This document shows positions 24,868-35,394 of a stretch of DNA of 64,000 nucleotides, in pieces (position 1 is the first letter of the stretch; each line of letters begins with the position of its first letter). The translations under genes were made by a program, and so were the position numbers. The DNA is from Pleurodeles waltl. Taxonomy: Eukaryota > Chordata > Amphibia > Caudata > Salamandridae. The DNA lies in the NCBI RefSeq assembly GCF_031143425.1, contig NC_090444.1:1314291324-1314355323 (forward strand), written 5' to 3'. The notes under the pieces are model-generated. The model saw only the letters and a program-made list of their open reading frames with translations. It made no database searches and was not told where the DNA came from.

Positions 24868-25080
24868 AACCGGGTGACCTTTCACTTCCGGTGCAACACT
24901 TAATTGTTTCCGGGTAAGCGTTTGCTTCCAACCCAGGCGGGTGACCTTTCACTTCCGGCACAACCACACCTTTTTAGGACAGAGTCTGCTTCCAGCCCAC
25001 CGGGTGACCATTCACTTCCGGTACCACTATTATTTTATTCCTGGCAAGCGTCAGCTTCCAGCCAAGTGACCTTTACCCAA
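24868..25080 (-). repeat. Tandem repeat in Ngaro tail, about 63-67-bp units
   Basis: Four units start near 24871, 24938, 25001 and 25064. On the plus strand each carries a form of GGGTGACCTTTCACTTCCGG, followed about 30 bp later by a GCTTCCA-type word. The fourth unit is partial. They lie downstream of the hydrolase gene in the region where Ngaro elements have terminal direct repeats. Confidence 0.8.
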
Positions 25081-25219
25081 CTTCTTGCGGGACACCGGCT
25101 GTACCCTTGATTGTTTCCTTCCGGTTCAACACACAAGGCCATTGTGGTAGCCTGCCAGTACCACCCTGGATCCTGGCTGTCACCTGTTTGTGGCCTGTTC
25201 CCCCTCACGCAAGTAGACA

Positions 25220-25744
25220 TCATTCTTTAGGATCGCCTTGTGATTGAGCCCCTTTCCAAGACCTTCTGGGAATGATCTCTGACCATAACACCTCTGTGGC
25301 ATCTATGGTCCTTGTCAACTCAGTGAGAGATTCCTTCATAATTCGCAACAAATTGCCCCTGCCCATATCTGGGAGTTCATTCCCACCTAAGTGAATTATT
25401 AACACATCTGGTTTTGTTGCTCGCTTTTGGCATGACTGAATGACGCCTTTCAAGTCCCTCCACCGCAGCCCAGGCTTTCCGACCCAGTCCACCCTTGTGC
25501 GCTGGAACGAGAATATTGCATTCCCCCCACTGTTGCCAGCTCTTTCCGCTGCCCTGGACACGTAAGAGTGCCCGATGACCCACACGGTTTTGCATTCTGT
25601 GGAGGAAAACAAACACAAAAGGGAGGAGGTGAAGTTTGCGCCAACAGTTATGGCTTTATTGTATTCATTACTGATACATTGTACTACATTTTGCTCAGAC
25701 ATCTGCCTCGAGTTCTTCCTTGGACTACCCTTCCCGTCGTCCAT
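25220..25744 (-). pseudogene. Ngaro-encoded SGNH/GDSL hydrolase, C-terminally cut
   Basis: SGNH hydrolases are esterases/lipases; Ngaro and some other vertebrate retroelements carry one of unknown role. The frame shows the block I serine in VWVIGHSYV (Ser at residue 60) and block III as HLGGNEL (residues 118-124). The last block, normally DGVHL with the catalytic Asp and His, is missing because the frame ends at GAQSQGDPKE. This copy is therefore catalytically incomplete. The 40 or so residues before the domain look unlike coding sequence and end in TTCCTCCACAG (AG at 25597-25598), a strong splice acceptor exactly at the domain border, so the first exon may lie further upstream. It follows the recombinase directly. 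Confidence 0.8.
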
Positions 25745-25751
25745 TACTTAT

Positions 25752-26744
25752 GGATGTTTGGGCGTATATACAAACGGAACCTATCAGATCCCCATCTCCC
25801 AATTTTTTTTATTGTATTACCTGACATTCCTGCCTGGAAGGCTGTCGTGGCTGCACCTATTCTAAATGAATGTGTGATGAAGTGACACCCCGAAGCCCTG
25901 CTAGTTTTACCTTTGATGCCAACACCCTCCTAAACTGATATATTGTCGAAGGTGTCCCATCCTTGTGAGTGAGGAGGTATGGCTCACCCTGGCCCCCAAT
26001 CCGTTCCTGTATGTAACCTGCCAGGAGTCGAACTGGGCAATATGGGCTGTATTTCTTCATCTCACTCAGTACAATGTTCTGTCCCCTGCCTAACTGATCT
26101 GTCTTGGATTGCCTGACTCCGATAGTCACGTTGTGAGGGCCCCAGTTTAAATCGTTAACCAACAGAGCCCTGCAACTCTTGTCCCCTTTGGCTCTGGCTA
26201 CCAGCTCGCTTACCCTGAATGCACCAAAAAAGGCCAGTGTGAATGCTGTACTAAATAGTAAAGTCTCAAATTGTGAATGGCAAACCAAAGGGAGGTGGTC
26301 AATCAGTACCCTTAGCGTTGAAAATTCTATAGGCGAACTAGAATCCTGTTTCCTTTCTTCCTGTTTGGCCCATCCTTTTAAAGCTTCCTTGAGCAAAAAT
26401 CCTTTTGTTGGGTCCTGCATACCCTTCAGCTTTGCTTTGCGTGCTACCCCTGCCAAATGCTCCATTACCCAATTCCTGATTTTCTTTTCCCCCTTTGCCC
26501 ATACAACAAAGTGTTTGACCCGTCCCACCAATGCCTCAAATTCCTCATTCATATCAACCACCTCAGGTGCAATGTCTTCAAATGTCTCTACGCAACGCAG
26601 GTACCGTTGCCTTGTGCCAACCGTTAGGGCTTTCTCCGCCATGCTCTGAAGCTGTAATGCTACTGAAGCAGTTCCCAGAACTCCTCTTTGAAGGGGGTCA
26701 TCTCCTCGTCTGCTTCTGGCCACTCCGCCCGGAACCTCTCCCAC
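25752..26744 (-). pseudogene. Ngaro tyrosine recombinase
   Basis: A phage-integrase-fold recombinase that would integrate the element's circular DNA. The main frame (26744-25857, 295 codons) shows an N-terminal SAM-like region with TVGTRQRYLR, the first catalytic Arg in FFGAFRVSELVA (residue 177) and the Lys in RQSKTDQLG (residue 214). The H-x-x-R box (HSFRIGAATTA) and the final GRWGSDRFRLYIR region are present but in the next frame (about 25905-25755), after a one-base shift in a GGGCTTCGGGG run. Joined, all RHRY residues except a clear upstream His/Tyr spacing check are visible. The start may be either this Met or the internal MAEKALTVG. It overlaps the RNase H frame by about 85 bp. One frameshift makes it non-functional as it stands. 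Confidence 0.88.
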
Positions 26745-27090
26745 TGCAGGCGAGAAATAGCATCAGCTGCCTTATTCTGCACCCCTTGCACATGCTTAGC
26801 CCTAACTTCAATATTGTACTGGAGGCACATTAGCACCATTTGTCTTAGTAACCCCAGTACCTTGGGGCATGAGGCTGTTTGCACATTAATGGCATGGACA
26901 GCTGCCATATTGTCTGACCGCATCACCAATTTTTTGTTGGCCAGACGATCAGACCAAAGCAGAAAGGACACTAGTATGGGAAAGAGCTCCAAAGCGGTTA
27001 TATTTCTCATCATTTTAGCATTGTGCCAAGCTGTTGGCCAAGAGGGTGCCGTGCCAGGCGCCTGCCATTAAATACCTCCCACCGCCCCCA
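26660..27090 (-). pseudogene. Ngaro RNase H domain, C-terminal part
   Basis: The RNase H of YR retrotransposons removes RNA template during reverse transcription. Visible blocks are NITALELFPILVSF (Glu of the catalytic set in the LEL word), VMRSDNMAAVHAIN (Asp in the SDN word) and NKAADAISRLQ (Asp near the C-terminus). A decayed upstream piece (GGGRYLMAGAWHGT, in another frame) extends the domain to about 27090. The first catalytic Asp and the RT lie beyond the truncation. The C-terminal tail (EEEMTPFKEEFWE-like, acidic) is usual before the recombinase. Confidence 0.82.
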
Positions 27091-27110
27091 TCCACATTCC
27101 TCCCTTTAAA

Positions 27111-27640
27111 TTTACGACTGGGCTAGACCCAGTGTTTCCCTTCCTATCCATATTTCTCTGCCTGCCTTACTCCCCCCCCCTCATTATTCCTGATAAGCCC
27201 GGGTTCTGCTCCCTGGGGTGGCCTCCACTAAGGCCCATGGTCCAGCTATATACCCACCCTTTTGGGAGGGGGCAGTACCAAGGGGCAGAAATGTGTTTCG
27301 CTGCCTCCAGCCTTTCCAAATCACTGGTCAGGTCCACAGCGATTTTTCACCGCTATCCACAGAATTCACTCTCTTTGGTCTGTCCTGACACCGAGTTCTT
27401 CCGGGAGCTAGTTCACGATACTGCCGCTGAGAAGTCCAATCCTCGTGAGACACAGGAGACTCCTAGAACAGAGGAAACCAGCTTGCTCATCTGACCAGTG
27501 CTCAACCAGCAGACTCTATGGAACCAATCCAAATTCAGCAGTGGCAGGGATTGTCTTGACTTCTGCAAACAACCAAATGTCCCCAAGACAGTCACATCCA
27601 CCAAACATACGGGTACTCCGCTGCTGGTGTGACTCCCAGC
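27111..27640. other. Unassigned stretch between Ngaro and Penelope terminal repeat
   Basis: Pyrimidine-rich at 27120-27190, GC-rich after. It may be 5' noncoding sequence of the Penelope-like element on the minus strand, but I see no motif that proves it. Confidence 0.35.
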
Positions 27641-27649
27641 CTACATATT

Positions 27650-27840
27650 TCAATCCAACTTCACCCAATGCTGAAAAACGATAAAGGCATTCCAGGAGTC
27701 ATGAACATCAAATACTTTATTTTCAGAATGCAGAACCTTGCAGCTTCCAACCCGTTTTGGCTAAACACAGCCATTGTCAAGGTAAACAAGCCCCATTCCC
27801 CACAGAAAATAAATACATTACATCGGTGACGGCCACTGAA
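27650..27840 (-). repeat. Penelope-type pseudo-LTR remnant with decayed hammerhead core
   Basis: On the minus strand, TTGACAATGGC, a short loop, GCCAAAACGGG (27782-27751) and then AATAAAGTATTTGATG (27723-27708) follow the arrangement common at Penelope-like element ends: a CUGANGA-like word, a GC stem, GAAAC, then an AATAAA signal. Penelope terminal repeats are known to carry hammerhead ribozymes. Here the core words are altered (TTGACAA for CTGANGA, AAAAC for GAAAC), so it is probably inactive. The orientation agrees with the RT remnant at 23-24.6 kb. Confidence 0.5.
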
Positions 27841-29935
27841 AAAATACTGTTGCGTAATAACATCCATCCCTTTCATCAAATTTCTTTGTGTACTTGTCGG
27901 CACTTAGGATTAATCACAAATCACTGTCATAATATTAGTAATGAAACAATTCATACTGCAATGTTCAAAACACAAATTATAACAACATCTAAATAAATGA
28001 AATATATATATTTTTAAATTTACTCGTATCTCACAAGATAAAATGCACCCTATTGATTAATCAACAAACAATAATCAAACAATAATAAATATAGTGCTCA
28101 AAATATTTTTGTGAGAACTAAAAGTTATTCCATCACTTGAAAGGGGGCTTCCACTCCTTTGGATCGAATAGTCACGGTTGGAGACTAATCATTCAAACCA
28201 ACTGATCGTATTATACCCATAATCATTCCATTTCTTATTCATTCACAATATAGTTAAGTGAGACAGGTTACCAGTGCACAATGTACACATTTTTATTATC
28301 TCATACAGGTTTATCTTAGGAGGATTACTTTAATTACTTCTAAGACTAGCCCCTACTAACAGTACGGCAAATGCCTCTCATTATGCGATTTTGTGTTTTA
28401 CATGATATGCATATATTTTTAGATCTCGGCTAGACAGCGCTCGAACAGACATGATGTGCCTACATTGTGGGCTTCAGCCTGCCCACCAGCTTTCCATTAG
28501 CTGGCTCCACGTCACTTGTCCGTGCATGCATTTGTCATGCCCCTTACTGTGTTTAGCCCTCCCCGAGAGCAGGGAGTAAGTACTATGTAAGAACACTGCT
28601 CACCATTATAGCATGTGTTTCAGGGATTACTTTCTTCTTTATTAAATAGCAGTTAGCATTGTGCATCGCTGCTTGTTCATCCTTGAAAAGCAATTGTCAC
28701 AACCTGTTTTCAGTTGCTAAAAGCTGCTGTGTTCCTGTAAACAGGCTTGTTAATCTTGCTCTTATCTTTTTTCCTGTCACCGGTCTCATTCACCCATGAC
28801 AGCTGGGACTGCTGCTGACTGAGTGGCTGTTTATTTTTTAGTTTTTTTATTTTATTAACTTTTCGACATACAGCCATACACATGGGCACGAGATGGTGAA
28901 ATCAATGTAGACGGTTTGTCTAGGATTTCAGCTCTTTGTCAAATGGAATTGTAAGTTTGACGTGTTGTGTTCCTGCACAATCTCAGTACCTGATTTCCAT
29001 TTGTATTTATCACTATTGTAGCGCTCCATGATCTGGCAGGCCCTCTCCCCTCCTCCCCTGTCCTACCTTGCACCCACCCCCCCCACACCACTCCACAGCC
29101 AGGTTGCTTCCACACAACCCCGCCTTGGAACATCAAATGCTTGCATTTTCTGCAGGTGTAAAAAAAATATTTCAGTAAACCCACCTCACAGGGTAAGACA
29201 AGAGACACAAGGGCCTCTTTGGTGCTCACAGGTTGTGTACAAAGGCATGGGCATGACAAGCTCCTGGACCGGAGGCCTATAGCTCCGTCCCCACCATTCT
29301 GGCTGCTCCTACCACACACGGTCCTGCAGCCGTCTCAAACATGCCTCATGTTCCTTTCTGATTTCATTGCCCCCCCGACATCTATTTAAGTAAGTCAGCT
29401 ATTGGCAGACTGAATTCATCTTTCAGCACCAGTGTCGCTAAATGTAATCACCAATTAAAAATATAGGAGTATTTCAGGTGAACCTATTAGCCATGCCAAA
29501 GCTTTACTGGTGGCAGTTCTTGTAACCCTTTTTTGGCATCAATAACAGAGCAACATAATTTTCGCTTGTGCTTTTATTTCTTAAAATATATGGTTATTCC
29601 ACACTGCCAAGACTATGCCAATATCACTTGCGCAGTCACCCAAAGCCATAATGTACAACTCTGCAGAAAAATGACAAATCGCTTTGTAGACATTTATGTC
29701 ACTGCACCTCCTCTGGGGGATGGATACTTACGCTTCCATTTTCTTTGCTGGTGTAGTCTACAGCGGTTAGAATAACTTGTTCGCCCTCTAGTATGCCTAT
29801 TGGGGTATTCTGGCATGGAATGCTGCATTGCCTCTAAAGCAAACCCTCAGCATTTGTGCTAGATAACATGACCTTAGCAGGCACACACAGTGCAAAGACC
29901 TCCCCTTGCATGGTGAGTTACTTCAGATCAGGGGT
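27841..29935. other. Unassigned sequence, no gene seen
   Basis: AT-rich (27.9-28.4 kb) to mixed composition. Short frames only. No terminal repeats or domains were recognised. Confidence 0.4.
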
Positions 29936-29936
29936 C

Positions 29937-30140
29937 TCTAACCTTTTCTGTAATAGGAGCTCCTTATGTTCCACGAAGTTCATTCAGCGCTACCACCATT
30001 ATTAGTGTTGTAACAGTGGCCACATAAAACAAGATTACATGCCTGTGCAGCAGAGCTACTTAGAAGTAGCTGGAGAGCTACCAGTATCTCACAAGCTACT
30101 CGTTGGAGAAGCTTGCTTGAGAGTTTCAGGCTTCAGACAT
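29937..30140 (+). mobile_element. Possible single end of a hAT-type element
   Basis: CAGGGGTCTCTAACCTTTT beginning at about 29933 resembles a terminal inverted repeat found on hAT elements, and is followed by the GAGCTACTTAGAAGTAGC type of sequence often linked to it. The matching right end was not found within 2 kb, so the element is truncated or the match is coincidental. Confidence 0.3.
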
Positions 30141-30404
30141 GCAGGGCTGCTGTCTCACTCTGCTCTCTGTTTCCAGTTAAAGAGTCCAGAAACTCTGGTC
30201 GAGTTTGCTAGGATGCAAGGCAGGCAGATGGGGACATTTAACTGCATGGATTTCAACATGGGCTCTGCACAAACAACTCACTGTTGGGGTCAAGAACTCC
30301 AATCTTGAGTAGTGGAAACTTCATACTGGAAACCACATCTCCCCCACCCCCAACAAACTAAACCACCATAATTTGCATCACCTCTTTCAGAAGTGTGCAG
30401 AGAA

Positions 30405-31500
30405 ATAATTGTTCACAGAAACCACAGGAGTCGACAACACACAAATACATATCGCATAATTCCACTACACACAACACATTTCAACATCTCATAACTCCAG
30501 GACACATAGTTCCACTCCACATCATTCACTCCAAGCCACATAATTACACTTCGCATAATACCATTCCATGCAACATAATTCCATTCCAGTCCACACAATT
30601 CCACTTCACTCAACACAATTCACCTCCAGATAATTCCACTCCAACCTACCTATTTCTACTCCACACAATTACACTCCACATATATTCACTCAGCTCCAAA
30701 GCACATAAATACATCCCACAAAATTCAACTCTGCATCATGCAACATAATTCCACTCCACAGCATGCCACATAATTCCACACCATGCAACACAATTACAAT
30801 CCACATAACACCACTGAAGACTACATAATTCAACTCCACATAATTACATTAAATTCCACAACACATAATTACACTGCACATAACTCCAGTTCACACCACA
30901 TAGCTACATGCCCGATGAACACACTCCACACCATGCCACATATGCCACTCAATATAAGATTACGCAATGTCACACAATTCCACCTCACAGATTTCAACTC
31001 CACGCAGGTCCATTCCACACCAAACCATATAGTTCCACTCTACAACACAATTCCACTACACACCACATACAGCCAATTAGAACCACAAAATACCACATCA
31101 TGCAACACCACACAATATCACTCCACATAATTCCACTTCACTGAATACCACATATTTACTATCCACATAATTCCACTGCACACCATGCTACATAATTCCA
31201 CTACAAATAACTGCACTCAAAACCACATAATTCCATGCCACACAATTCCACAAACAATTCCACTGCAACCCACATAATTCCACTCCACACCACATAATTG
31301 CAAGCCACACTATAATCCAACATCATGCCACATAATTCCACTCCACTACATGGCACTCAAAGCTACACAATGCCACTCCAGGTAAATCCACACCATACAA
31401 GATAATTACACTCCACATAATCACACGGCGCACCTGTCACATATTTACACTACACATATTTAAACTCCACACCACATACATCCACTGCACTCCATAAGAC
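30405..31500 (+). repeat. Degenerate satellite, CACATAATTCCACTCCA-type unit
   Basis: About 1.1 kb made almost entirely of variants of a 17-20-bp unit such as CACATAATTCCACTCCA, with spacers like CACCATGC. The plus strand is very rich in C and A and poor in G, so the array is strongly strand-asymmetric. The His/Asn/Thr-rich frames across it (up to 117 codons) are translations of the repeat, not genes. No sharp borders or higher-order unit were visible by eye. Confidence 0.9.
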
Positions 31501-32315
31501 ATGGCTAAAAGACATCGAGACTGACAACGACAATAGCTCACGGATTGTCGAGACCTATTGGCTTTGTAAATGCTTGTTTTTATATATATTTTTCTCATTA
31601 CACCAGATATTACAGTGAGGGCTACCAAATGCTAGCTTTATCCCCCGCTTAAAATCCAGACTAGCCAACCTTCACAACTGAGTTGACGGGTCCACCATAT
31701 GATTCTGCGTTCTAGGTTAGATCCCCAGACATGTAAATCTAAGTAAGTGACCACAGGAAACCTAATGCTAAAAGTGTTTTCCTGTACTCATGCTTATTAC
31801 ATGCAAACCTAAGATTATCTTACATGGACTTCCAGCTCCTCATCTTTATTCAGGCCAAAAGGAAATTCAGTGTGTAGGTCCAGGATATAATTGGACTTCA
31901 ATCACCTAAACCGCTTTACTCGGTCTCCTCCTCAAATGTTTTTACTCACTCTATCGATCACGAAAAATCCCAATTGTCACGCATTTATGAGAAATGTCTT
32001 GTCACTGGATAAGAAAAGTCAGAATACATATCACCCATTGATTTTCCAAGATGCACTTCATAGAGGAAAAATGGTACTCTCCCCACAGACAGGAGTGGGC
32101 ATGGGCATTGCAGGATGTAAATTCAGAAATCGGATGCACAAGTTAAACTCTTTCTAACTTTTCTCTTATGCCCCTCAAGTGTGTGGAACTCAACTGTATT
32201 AGCGACATGTTTGCAAGCCTTACAATGGGCCATCCAAAGAAACCACTGCGCCTTGGGAACCACACGTTGGTCGAACGGGTCCCAATATAACTGTGTGTGA
32301 TATAAATATTTATAC

Positions 32316-32352
<37 letters not shown>

Positions 32353-33110
32353 ATAGGACGCATTGCCCTAATAAACAAAAGCATATACAAACACACACAC
32401 ACCTCTCTTTCCTCCCCCTCTATTTCCCCCAAAATGCCCTCCGACTAAAAACCGCAGCTGGTAGTCTGGCAACTCTATTCTGATTTAAATGCCTTTCATC
32501 ATCAGCTCTTCCTCAGTTATTTGTCAGCTTGATAACCATCTATGAGAAAATTGCTCATCAACAGAAAATCCACTGACAGATATTTTCCGGAGCACAGCGT
32601 TTACCAGATGTCCTTCATGAAAAGACTTGTATTTTATACCATGTTTCGAAAAACTGTGCCCCTTACTGACATAACACCACCCCTGCCCCCAAATACCCTA
32701 TTTTGATCACCAGGGGCACACACTTGAAAGTGCCTTTCTATCACTCAACAATTGAAAAACACCCTGCTCCCTAAATGGATGAGGGGCATTGTTGTAAGCC
32801 CATTCTTTTACATGATCCACTTTTACAAGACTTTCGATCACTTTTGGCAAGCAGAACAATATCCTTGTTTACCCTGTTAAATATATCAACCACCTCACCA
32901 TCGATATGAGGCTTATACAAGGTTGTCACCTTGTGCTGTAGGTCACCTGTTCTTACTTAGATCCAACATAATTGGAATACAATTGTCTCTTACCAATTAA
33001 TTGGGACAGTTTCTCAATACCTTATCAATAGCAATGTATAACACCTAGCCATAATTCTTTCACACCTCTGTCTTGATATTCTGTTGGATCTACAAAAAAT
33101 GCTCTAACTA
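31501..33110. other. Unassigned sequence with a microsatellite
   Basis: Apart from the TA/CA microsatellite listed next, nothing recognisable. Frames of up to 91 codons without motifs. Confidence 0.4.
32312..32352. repeat. (TA)n(CA)n microsatellite
   Basis: TA dinucleotides passing into CA dinucleotides, about 40 bp; a second CA run lies near 32390. Confidence 0.95.
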
Positions 33111-34640
33111 ACCTCTGTGAGTGTTGATGAAAAATTGGGGCCCAGGGATGATGCGTGGAAAATCCAGATGTGCTGTGTTGATGGGACCACGGTGAAACCA
33201 GCACTGTGTCGATTCTACAGCTGTGAAACAGGCGCTGTGATGCTTCCCCAGCTGCAGGGCAGGCGCTGTGTTGATTCTTCAGCACGGCGCATTGATGCAT
33301 GGATTTTATTGTTCAAATCACCAGCTTGCACTTCCAAAGGCCCAGGGACTGGAGTTGGCACCACTTAGTAAGTTAGCACTCTCAGCAGAGGAGTCCAGGC
33401 ACTGGCAGATGAAGTATTTGATGTCCCTGAGACTTCTTAACAGGAGGCAAGCTTGGTCCAGGCCCTTGAAGCCCTTTTGGAAGCAGGATGTAGAAAGTCC
33501 AGTCCTTTCACTCCCGGGACAGAAGCAGCAGGCCAGCACAACAAAACAGGCAGAGTGGCGTTCCCTCCTACAGCATCCAGCTCTTCCTGGCAGAATTTCC
33601 TCAGTCCAGAAGGCTTCTAACCATGCGGTGTCAGAGGTCCAATACTTATACCAATTTCTGTCTTTGAAGTAGGCAAACTTCAAAGAGAAGACTTTGTGGT
33701 GCACAAGACACTGTCGTTCCCTGTCCTGGCCCCAGGCACACTCCAGGGGGTTGGAGACTACTTTGTGTGAGGACAGGCACAGTCCTATTCACGTGCAAGT
33801 GTCAGCTCCTCCGACCACTCTAGCTCAGGAAGACCCATCAGCCCGCTGTTGTGCCACGAGGATATGTAGGACACACCTCAGCTCCCTTTGTGTGACTGTC
33901 CAGAGTGAATGCACAAACAACCCAACCGTCATCCTGACCCAGACGTGGCAGAGGCACAGAATGATTAAGCAAGAAAATACTCTTTCTAAAAGTGGCATTT
34001 TCAAACACACAGGTAAAAAACACCTTCACTAAAAGATGTATTTATAAATTATGAGTTCAGAGACCCCAAAGTCCATTTCTCCATCTGCTCGCAATGGGAA
34101 ATTACACTTCGAAGATATTTCAAAGCAATCCCCATGTTAACCTTTGGGAGTGATAGGCCTTACAATACTGAAAAACGAATTGGCCAGTATTTCAGTACCA
34201 GGACATGTAACGCACACCAGTACATGTTCTACCTTTTAAATACACTGCACCCAGCCTATTGGGCTACCTGGGGCCTACCTTAGGGATGCCGAACATGTAC
34301 TTAAAGGGAAGGTTTGGGCCTGGAAAGTGGGTGCACTTGCCAGGTCAACATGGCAGTTTAAAACTGTACACACAGGCAGTGCAATGACAGGTTTGAGACG
34401 TGTTTGTATGGCTACCCATGTAGGTGGCACAATCAATGCTGTAAGTCCACTAGCAGCATTTGATTTACAGGCCCTAGGCACACGTAGTGCACTTTACTAG
34501 TGATTTACTAGTAAAACAAATATGTCAATCATGGATAATCCTATCACCAATACACTGTAGATGAGGAGCTCCTGCACTTTAGCACTGGTCAGCAGTAGTA
34601 AAATGCCCAGAGTCCTAAAGCCAGCAAAAACGAAATGCAG
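33110..34640 (-). repeat. Unclassified interspersed repeat, copy B
   Basis: The minus strand of 34,260-34,510 contains ATTGATTGTGCCACC and a block with CATTGCACTGCCTGTGTG in the same order as copy A at 4900-5480, so both belong to one family. The adjoining 33.1-34.2 kb is GC-richer and seems to be part of the same long unit. Frames here (up to 134 codons) have no recognisable domain. It could be the noncoding part of an LTR retrotransposon, but no LTR pair, primer-binding site or polyprotein was found. Confidence 0.45.
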
Positions 34641-35389
34641 CACACAGTCAAAAACAGGAGGTGAGAGGCAAGACGTTTGGCGATAACTCTCTAAAAAGGG
34701 CCATTTCCAAGAGACCTCAACTCCAGCTCTGTTGTCTTCTCAAACGTTCATTCCACGTTCAGACACTTACCTTCCCAAGTAAGCAATTCTGCTTCATTGA
34801 GGTTTTCAAACTTCATCTCACTTACAATAAAAGAGTCCCCTAAAATACACCATTTGTGGCGTAGAAAAGACATCGTCAAGATTGTCACCCATCCAAGGAA
34901 AGAACCTCGCCCACAGCACACCTTATAAAGAATCAAACTGACATTGCAACATATTCAACACCTCATCTGTATTCCTGAAGCTTTCCTTTTCAATGATTTT
35001 CTTGAAGTTTTGTTTCATCGGCAATGTAATTGATATGTTTAACACAATATCTGGACGTGCCCAAAAGGAGAACTGATCCTAATTGACCAGCCGAGGTGCA
35101 CCTTACTGATCTCCTCCAACAAACATTTTCAATTAATACCATTCAGATAAATTATGTGACTCAGCTGGTCTACGGTTGCCTGTTGCAATTTGAATACAGT
35201 CAACCCTGGTATAAATGTCCATTAGGTCATCCAAATTTTCACCCACACTTTTGGAAAGACACAATATGTCATTCTGATGTATTTCACCAAGACTCCATAT
35301 CCTCAAAGAAGTTCTTAGACCAGAGTTTCATTTTCACAATTTCACTGGAACACCAACTAGAGGACTCTATCTCATCAATTACATCATTA
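34641..35389. other. Unassigned sequence, no gene seen
   Basis: AT-rich. The 100-codon plus frame at 35096-35398 has no recognisable motif. The L1 copy 2 reading frame stops matching at the right border. Confidence 0.4.
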
Positions 35390-35394
35390 CATTT

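Larger units (their letters stand above)
24600..27110 (-). mobile_element. Ngaro (YR retrotransposon), 5'-truncated
   Basis: The minus strand carries, in order, the C-terminal half of RNase H, a tyrosine recombinase, an SGNH hydrolase and a noncoding tail with tandem repeats. This order is that of vertebrate Ngaro elements, which integrate with a tyrosine recombinase and not an integrase. Gag and RT are missing, so the copy is cut at about 27110. Ngaro elements have split direct repeats at their ends; I could not delimit them here. Penelope-type sequence lies on both outer sides, so the Ngaro may have inserted into that element. Confidence 0.8.

Noticed and set aside
24868..25080. Regular repeats considered as a CRISPR-like array
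   Set aside because: Units are contiguous and degenerate without unique spacers of constant length, and the context is a eukaryotic Ngaro retroelement.
26179..26649. 156-codon plus-strand open frame
   Set aside because: Antisense to the Ngaro tyrosine recombinase, which has conserved catalytic motifs on the minus strand.
29937..30360. Complete hAT element
   Set aside because: Only one end resembles a terminal repeat; no matching right end or target duplication was found.
30395..31130. Two plus-strand frames of 115-117 codons rich in His, Asn and Thr
   Set aside because: They are translations of the short satellite unit; the same words recur in all frames and no start context or domain is present.
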